A stretch of DNA of 32,473 bases, taken from NCBI GenBank assembly GCA_017994935.1, contig JAGOJU010000040.1, forward strand, positions 1 through 32,473. Reading direction: 5' to 3'. Source of the stretch: Opitutaceae bacterium. GTDB taxonomy: Bacteria > Verrucomicrobiota > Verrucomicrobiia > Opitutales > Opitutaceae. A program made the position numbers and the translations under genes. The notes beneath the pieces are model-generated. The model was not told the DNA's origin and searched no databases. It saw only the letters and a list, made by a program, of their open reading frames with translations. Below are positions 27,931 through 32,473 of the stretch, piece by piece; position 1 is the stretch's first letter, and the number at the start of each line of letters is the position of its first letter.

Positions 27931-28374
27931 TCGATTCCAGTCGGGCAGGGCGGGCGAGCGAGGGCAAATCAAATCCCGAAGCTATGCAATCGTTCCCCTG
28001 ATGAATATTTGGTGAAAAGAGGTGGGGGAGGGCGCGGCCGATGGGAGATCTTCCCGCGACCTTGCGTTGCCCGCATTGCGCTTCGCGGGAGGGGGATGTT
28101 GCGCGCACCCGGTTCCGAACTGCCTGCTGCGGGTGGGTTTCCTTCACGGGCACATGCCTGCTTTTTGAGCACGAGCAGGGCTCGAAGTCGGATCATGGCG
28201 GGCGACGTATCAACATTTCGAAGGTCTCGATTCACCTGATTCTCCGGTATGTCTCCTTACCAACCACCAGCCAAATTTTCGGACACCGCGAGATGATTGC
28301 CGCCCAGGCCTCCCTGTATTTCAGTGGCCGCTTGCTGTGCCTCCCCGTCGAAAGGCCGGGATGCTTGGGATGCG
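27931..28374. other. intergenic region (444 bases)
   Basis: It lies between the racemase gene end and the cytochrome b562-like start, both on the minus strand, so it should hold the promoter of the latter. A plus-strand frame from 28041 begins with Cys pairs (RCPHC, ACC) that faintly recall a transposase zinc ribbon, but it has no credible continuation. I see no RNA gene and no clear promoter. Confidence 0.5.
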
Positions 28375-29196
28375 TCAGGTTTGGAGCAGGATCTCTCGAA
28401 TGCGTTGGAAGCCGCATTCACCGCTGGTCAACACGGGTACGCCGAATTCCTTTTCGGCATCGGGATGTTCAAGTGCAAAAACACTCATGGAAAGCTGCGC
28501 AAGGACCACGGTGGAGATGGCTCCGCGTTTCTGCGCACTGCGGATCGCGCGACTGATCAGTCGGTTGTGCCCAGCCAGGTCACCTTTTCCAAGGAGTTCA
28601 AAGGCATGCTCGACTATGGCACCGTCGAATTCCACGGTCCGGCCCAGCCGGGCTGCTGTTTCCCGCAGAAGGACCTGTGTGCTCGTTACGGTCGGACCAT
28701 GTGTGGCGATCACCAAGATGCGTCCGCCACGCTCCACCGCCTGCTCCATCATCGGTTCGTCAATTTGCACGACCGGAACCCGCTTGGCGCGAAGTGCCCG
28801 CCGCACGTCGGGTGCGGCCCGGTTCATTGTGGAGCAGGTGATCAGCACGGCGTCGACTCGATGGAATTCGACCAACTCGCGGGCAAGATGGGTGAAGCTG
28901 GCGATATTTTCCCGGGGAGGACAGGGGCGGCCGGCGTGATGCGCCGCCATGAAGTGCAATTGGACATGGTCGCCCCCCGCGTGCACGAGTTTGGCGCCGG
29001 GCAGGATCCTGCGTCCGAACCAGGTGCCCCAGAGACTGACCCAGGTCGAGCCGTTCACGAGGCCCACTGACTTGCCTGCAAGCCCTCTCTCGCCGGCTTC
29101 AGTGGCGAGCGAGGGTGTACCGGTCAGCTTCATGTAATCCGAAAACAGCCGCATAGGATCGGCAACGCGGCGGTTGATGCGGCGGAGTGAACTCAT
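28375..29196 (-). CDS. Asp/Glu/hydantoin racemase-superfamily protein
   Basis: 273 residues of the Asp/Glu racemase superfamily, which includes racemases, maleate isomerase and arylmalonate decarboxylase. The N-terminal half carries VGLVNGSTW (44-52) and the first catalytic-Cys region LITCSTMNRA (Cys121). The second half carries LVIATHGPTVTST (161-173) and VVLAQLSMSVF (230-240), where two-base racemases usually have the second cysteine; none is there. Cys261 (TSGECGF) is displaced towards the C-terminus. A one-cysteine mechanism (isomerase or decarboxylase) or a non-amino-acid substrate is therefore possible, but this is inference. The start overlaps the stop of the transketolase C-terminal gene as ATGA, so it is the third gene of that operon and should act in the same pathway. 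Confidence 0.82.
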   Translation of the reverse strand: MSSLRRINRRVADPMRLFSDYMKLTGTPSLATEAGERGLAGKSVGLVNGSTWVSLWGTWFGRRILPGAKLVHAGGDHVQLHFMAAHHAGRPCPPRENIASFTHLARELVEFHRVDAVLITCSTMNRAAPDVRRALRAKRVPVVQIDEPMMEQAVERGGRILVIATHGPTVTSTQVLLRETAARLGRTVEFDGAIVEHAFELLGKGDLAGHNRLISRAIRSAQKRGAISTVVLAQLSMSVFALEHPDAEKEFGVPVLTSGECGFQRIREILLQT

Positions 29197-30158
29197 GCGG
29201 CTGAGGCTCTGCGTTTGCGTTGGACAAGCGCATGCGCTCTTGCGGACATGGCGAGAGGGGTGAGCTGGTAGTGTCTCATCAAATCAGGGAGGGGTGCGGC
29301 TTCGAAAACTGTGTCGCCCAATCCCATCATTTCGACATGGACCGGATATTCTCGGGCGAGAACTTCGCTGACAGCTCCGCCCAACCCGCCGAAGATGCGA
29401 TGGTTTTCGATGGTCACAATCGCTCCTGTGGCGCGGCCTTGCTGCACGAGCAGTTCCTCGTCGATTGGTTTGATTGAAGGCATGTGGACCACCGCAGCCG
29501 AGATGCCTTCGCGTTCGAGCAATGTCGCGGCGCCGAGCGCCACTGCGGTCAGGAACCCTGTGCCGACAAGGGTCACGTCGTTTCCCGATCGCAGCAGATG
29601 GCCTCGTCCAAATTCGAAGCTATGATCCGCTCCGAACAACTCGGGAGCGTTGACCTTGGACACGCGAAAATAGACCGGCCCCGGCTTGGCCATCATGGCA
29701 TGCATCATCGCGCGCAATTCGCGGTTGTCGCCCGGATCGAGAACCTTCATGTGCGGCAGCGACCTCATGACGGCAAGATCCTCGGCACAATTGTGTGAAG
29801 GCCCACATTCGGTTGCCGTCATTCCACAGTAGGATCCGGCAATCTTCACATCAAGGTTGGGGTACGCGATGTTGACGTAGACCTGGTCGAGGGCCTTTCG
29901 TGTGGCGAATGCGGCAAAAGTGGACGGGAAGGTGGTAAACCCCTGGGCCGCGAGCCCGGCGGCAATTCCGAAGAGATTGGCCTCGGCAATGCCACACTGG
30001 ATAAAACGATCAGGATACCTCTGTTTGAAGAGGACGGTGCGGGACGAGGTATTGAGGTCGGCGTCAAGCACCAGGAGACGCGGGTACATCCCTCCGAGTT
30101 CGACGAGCGTCTCCCCGAAGACCTCGCGCAATGCCTGATTGGAATAGGAGAGTTTCAT
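29193..30158 (-). CDS. split transketolase, C-terminal subunit (pyrimidine-binding and C domains)
   Basis: 321 residues with the order Transket_pyr (~1-165) and Transketolase_C (~185-310). The catalytic glutamate that activates thiamine diphosphate is Glu59 in IQCGIAEANLFG. Other family features are TFPSTFAAFATRKALDQV and a cofactor-loop-like SYCGMTATECGPSHNCAEDL. It needs the N-terminal subunit encoded 11 bases upstream to form an active site. Together they transfer a two-carbon ketol unit between a ketose and an aldose. Split transketolases occur for housekeeping use in archaea and some bacteria, and in dedicated sugar pathways such as apiose and sulfoquinovose routes. Its stop overlaps the racemase-family start. 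Confidence 0.93.
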   Translation of the reverse strand: MKLSYSNQALREVFGETLVELGGMYPRLLVLDADLNTSSRTVLFKQRYPDRFIQCGIAEANLFGIAAGLAAQGFTTFPSTFAAFATRKALDQVYVNIAYPNLDVKIAGSYCGMTATECGPSHNCAEDLAVMRSLPHMKVLDPGDNRELRAMMHAMMAKPGPVYFRVSKVNAPELFGADHSFEFGRGHLLRSGNDVTLVGTGFLTAVALGAATLLEREGISAAVVHMPSIKPIDEELLVQQGRATGAIVTIENHRIFGGLGGAVSEVLAREYPVHVEMMGLGDTVFEAAPLPDLMRHYQLTPLAMSARAHALVQRKRRASAA

Positions 30159-30169
30159 GGGTGGCTGGG

Positions 30170-31105
30170 TCAGGCTGCATTGATGTCTGCGGTGACCACG
30201 GCCTCGAGACCACCATCCTTGGGGGAGGCCAGCGGGCGGGAGAATTGCTCGTTCCGTCCGTAGGTTCGGTTGAGTGCAATCAGGAATTTCTCCGCCTGCG
30301 CGACGCTGGGTGCATGGGTATGCCAGTGATAGTTGAATTCGGCTTCCGGAAGTCCGCGGCCTTTGACGGTATGGGCGATGAGGGCCACGGGGCGTCCCAT
30401 CATTTCCAGGTATTTGGCCTTGTAGATTGCCTGCCAGATCTCGGCGAGATCATGTCCGTCGCATTCGATTACGGACCAGCCAAAGGACTCAAACTTCCGT
30501 CCCAGAGGTTCGACTGCCAGCAGGTCGGAAAGCTTTCCCTTGGCCATCACCTTGTTGTAGTCGATAATCGCTATGAGATTGTCGAGGCGGTGGTGCGCCG
30601 CGCTCATAGCGGCTTCCCAGACCTGGCCCTCGTTGCACTCTCCGTCTCCGATCAGACAGAAAACCCTTGAGGCGAAATTTTCCTGAAGCCGCAGGCCGTG
30701 GGCGATGCCAGTTGCGTAGCTCAGGCCCGTCCCCAGGGATCCGCCTGAGTATTCGATTCCGGGGCACTGCCCTCGTTGGGTGTGGCCATCGAGCCCATCC
30801 AGCCGGCAATAGCTGAAAAGCCGATCCTCGGGGATGAACCCTCCGAGCGCGAGCACGGCGTAGAGGGCTGGCGCTGCATGGGCCTTCGAAAGGATGAAAC
30901 GATCACGCATCGGACTGTCGACATCCTGAGGGCTGATGTTCATCGCCCCTCCATAGAGGCAGGCGAGCAATTCCGCCTGGGAAAAGGACCCCCCGATGTG
31001 ACCCCAACCTGCGCAGGTAATGAATTCGAGGCAAAGGCGGCGAATGTGAAATGCCTTGTCGGCAAGGACGCCCACATTTTCAGGTTTGATAATTTTTATG
31101 ATCAT
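30170..31105 (-). CDS. split transketolase, N-terminal subunit (thiamine diphosphate-binding)
   Basis: 311 residues from the ATG at 31105 (MIIKIIKPENVGVLADKAFH). An in-frame ATG at 31189 would leave only 17 bases to the divergent regulator and would overlap its likely operator, so the shorter start is preferred. Numbering from the 31189 start, the family features are GHIGGSFSQAE (63-73, His64), SKAHAAPALYA (101-111, His104) and the thiamine-diphosphate motif GDGECNEGQVWEAA (181-194), with Asn212 in IDYNKVMAKG. SLGTGLSYATGIAHGLRL is also typical. It pairs with the C-terminal subunit to make a full transketolase. It is the first gene of the minus-strand operon, divergent from the LacI-family regulator. 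Confidence 0.92.
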   Translation of the reverse strand: MIIKIIKPENVGVLADKAFHIRRLCLEFITCAGWGHIGGSFSQAELLACLYGGAMNISPQDVDSPMRDRFILSKAHAAPALYAVLALGGFIPEDRLFSYCRLDGLDGHTQRGQCPGIEYSGGSLGTGLSYATGIAHGLRLQENFASRVFCLIGDGECNEGQVWEAAMSAAHHRLDNLIAIIDYNKVMAKGKLSDLLAVEPLGRKFESFGWSVIECDGHDLAEIWQAIYKAKYLEMMGRPVALIAHTVKGRGLPEAEFNYHWHTHAPSVAQAEKFLIALNRTYGRNEQFSRPLASPKDGGLEAVVTADINAA

Positions 31106-31187
31106 TCGATACAGGCTGGGAGGATTGGGATCATTGGCGGGCGATTCGATTTCAGCAGGACCCTTGACCCTCTTCAATGCGTTCGAC

Positions 31188-31203
31188 ATTCAATGGATTG
31201 AAT
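31188..31203. promoter_or_regulatory. likely operator for the divergent LacI-family regulator
   Basis: attcaat and attgaat flank a central gg, a perfect 7+2+7 inverted repeat, three bases before the regulator ATG at 31207. The half-site ttcaatg recurs at 31173-31179, 16 bases upstream. Both copies lie in the 101-base region shared with the split-transketolase operon, as expected for autoregulation and control of that operon. LacI-type operators usually have a central CG; this one does not, so the assignment is an inference. Confidence 0.55.
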
Positions 31204-31206
31204 CCC

Positions 31207-32211
31207 ATGGCATCGGCTGTGCAGTCACCTACCATGAAAGAGGTTGCCCGGGCGGCAAAATGCCATCCCAGCACCGTATCGCTTGCCTTGCGGGGAGACG
31301 CTCGCATTCCAAAAGTGACGCGGGAGAGGGTGAGAGCTGCCGCCGCCCGACTTGGCTATAGGGTTCATCCGATGATCTCAGCCTGGGTGAGCGCGCGTCG
31401 AGCGGGGCGTCCCGTGACGCACCGGGTGGCGGCGGCCTACCTGACCTGCCTGCCCGGCAGCTATCCGTGGAAGGCCGACCAGCATTTTCGCAGCATCTAT
31501 GAGGGCGCTCAGGAACAGGCGGAACGTTATGGTTTTTCTTTGGATGAGTTTTGCGCCTCCGAGTACGGACACGATCTTGCCAGGCTCAACCAGGTGCTGA
31601 TCACACGCAATGTTCAGGCGTTGATCGTTGGACCGACCCTGGAGCACCATGAGATGAGTGGAATAGCGTGGGATCGATTCTCGCTGGTGACGATTGGATA
31701 TGGGCTGCGTCTGCCGGTGTTGCATCGTGTCACCGAGGATCATCATCTCGGGATGAGGCTGGCGTTTGAATGGTGCATTGCCCAGGGATACCGGAAAATT
31801 GGGCTTGCACTGGTCCGGCAGCACAACGCCATGCGTCGGGAACGTTGGATTGGCGCTTACCTGTACGAGCAGCAGGCGCATCTGAAACCGCGCGAGCGGC
31901 TACCCATCTATGTCGCGCAGACAGAGACTCCCATCGCGGAGGCGGGTTCATGGCTGGCTCGCCAAAGGCCCGAAATCATTCTGGCGGATGAACCGGCCGC
32001 CTGGCGCCGAACCTCCCTGAGGACACTCGGTTTTGCGCTCTCCGCCGCCCATCAGTTTCCAGGAGTGCATGAGAACAACCGCGGAATCGGACGGCACGCG
32101 GCAGACTTGCTGATAAGTCTTGTCCTGCGCAATGAGCGGGGAATTCCCGCCATGCGGCAGACCGTCCTCGTGGAGCCTTCGTTTGATGGCGGCACACTGG
32201 CGGGCACATAA
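31207..32211 (+). CDS. LacI-family transcriptional regulator
   Basis: 334 residues from the ATG at 31207; a frame start at 31177 would run through the putative operator and into the transketolase leader. The N-terminal helix-turn-helix is clear: TMKEVARAAKCHPSTVSLAL (9-28), then IPKVTRERVRAAAARLGY (34-51). The hinge region PMISAWVSARRAG lacks the usual leucine that inserts into a central CpG of the operator. The rest is a periplasmic-binding-protein-like effector domain (HFRSIYEGAQEQAERYGFSL, QGYRKIGLAL), normally binding a sugar. It is divergent from the split transketolase and racemase-family operon and probably represses it. The sugar cannot be deduced from the sequence. Confidence 0.92.
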   Translation: MASAVQSPTMKEVARAAKCHPSTVSLALRGDARIPKVTRERVRAAAARLGYRVHPMISAWVSARRAGRPVTHRVAAAYLTCLPGSYPWKADQHFRSIYEGAQEQAERYGFSLDEFCASEYGHDLARLNQVLITRNVQALIVGPTLEHHEMSGIAWDRFSLVTIGYGLRLPVLHRVTEDHHLGMRLAFEWCIAQGYRKIGLALVRQHNAMRRERWIGAYLYEQQAHLKPRERLPIYVAQTETPIAEAGSWLARQRPEIILADEPAAWRRTSLRTLGFALSAAHQFPGVHENNRGIGRHAADLLISLVLRNERGIPAMRQTVLVEPSFDGGTLAGT

Positions 32212-32328
32212 GATGCATTTCTCGCTGGTACGACGCGGGGTCCTTGGAATCCCATCGCCGCCCACTTTGTGGCGACCGTCTCATTCTGAGGTTCAGAGCA
32301 AAATCCAACGGGCCAATGAAAGAAGAAC

Positions 32329-32473
32329 TCAGTCAGATGCCTCAACGATCACGATCCAATCCTGGGTGTCAGAAGGGGAAAAAGAGAACTGCTGGCTCCG
32401 ACCATTCCACATCGGAAGGGCATCTCGTCCACCGGTGCGGGGATTGAACAATGTGACGCGCCAAGAATGCCCT
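32329..32473 (-). CDS. C-terminus of a probable glycoside-hydrolase-type protein with a collagen-binding-like domain, 5' partial
   Basis: Only the last 47 codons lie in the window, read in the frame whose TGA is at 32329-32331. The sequence WRVTLFNPRTGGRDALP, then FSFSPSDTQDWIVIVEAS, fits the final beta-sandwich seen after DUF4038/DUF5060-type (beta/alpha)8 barrels, annotated as a putative collagen-binding domain: an aromatic or Phe before xPRTG, then a P-x(3-4)-DW-V pattern near the stop. The parent protein probably acts on a polysaccharide and would start beyond the right edge. It converges on the LacI-family gene with a 117-base gap. The family call rests on a short stretch and could be wrong. 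Confidence 0.65.
   Translation of the reverse strand, partial: GHSWRVTLFNPRTGGRDALPMWNGRSQQFSFSPSDTQDWIVIVEASD

Overview
The window is GC-rich and densely coded. It most probably comes from a Verrucomicrobiota chromosome, and the class Opitutia (Opitutaceae-like) fits best. The reasons are the gene families: a PSCyt1/PSCyt2/PSD1 cytochrome protein paired with DUF1501, a DUF1800 protein carrying CHRD and Calx-beta domains, a DUF5069 protein, and a LacI-type regulator with an atypical hinge. Most starts have no clear Shine-Dalgarno sequence. The phylum is inferred from gene content, not from a marker gene. No rRNA, tRNA, CRISPR array or intact mobile element is visible.

Layout: (1) 1-2560: the 3' part of a membrane TPR protein faces a single-TM protein with an orphan 7TMR-HDED-like sensor domain. 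(2) 2850-7043: a 1397-residue secreted protein with two ~130-residue repeats, two Calx-beta domains, a ~200-residue Pro/Thr/Ser linker, a CHRD domain and a DUF1800 domain. (3) 7387-9842: a class-III aminotransferase resembling alanine-glyoxylate aminotransferase 2, then the ribosome-assembly GTPase RsgA. (4) 9878-17543: a secreted amidohydrolase diverges from a three-gene operon of an esterase/SMP-30 lactonase fusion, a PSCyt/PSD1 protein and a Tat-exported DUF1501 protein; this looks like a polymer or lactone degradation module. (5) 17544-18171: gene-poor sequence with a REP-like hairpin. (6) 18172-19766: sorA-sorB, a periplasmic sulfite dehydrogenase with its cytochrome. (7) 19918-25674: an M16 zinc peptidase, RNase R and a DUF5069 protein, probably one minus-strand unit, with M16 and rnr sharing one base. 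(8) 25893-27930: a CrtI-like FAD oxidoreductase converges on a cytochrome b562-like gene. (9) 28375-32211: a split transketolase (two genes) and an Asp/Glu racemase-family enzyme form a tight operon that diverges from a LacI-family regulator. A 7+2+7 inverted repeat lies directly before the regulator start. (10) 32329-end: the C-terminus of a probable glycoside-hydrolase-type protein with a collagen-binding-like domain.

The most interesting candidates are the racemase/split-transketolase/LacI cluster with its likely operator, the orphan HDED sensor protein, and the esterase-lactonase/PSD1/DUF1501 operon. The remaining genes look like ordinary chromosomal background.
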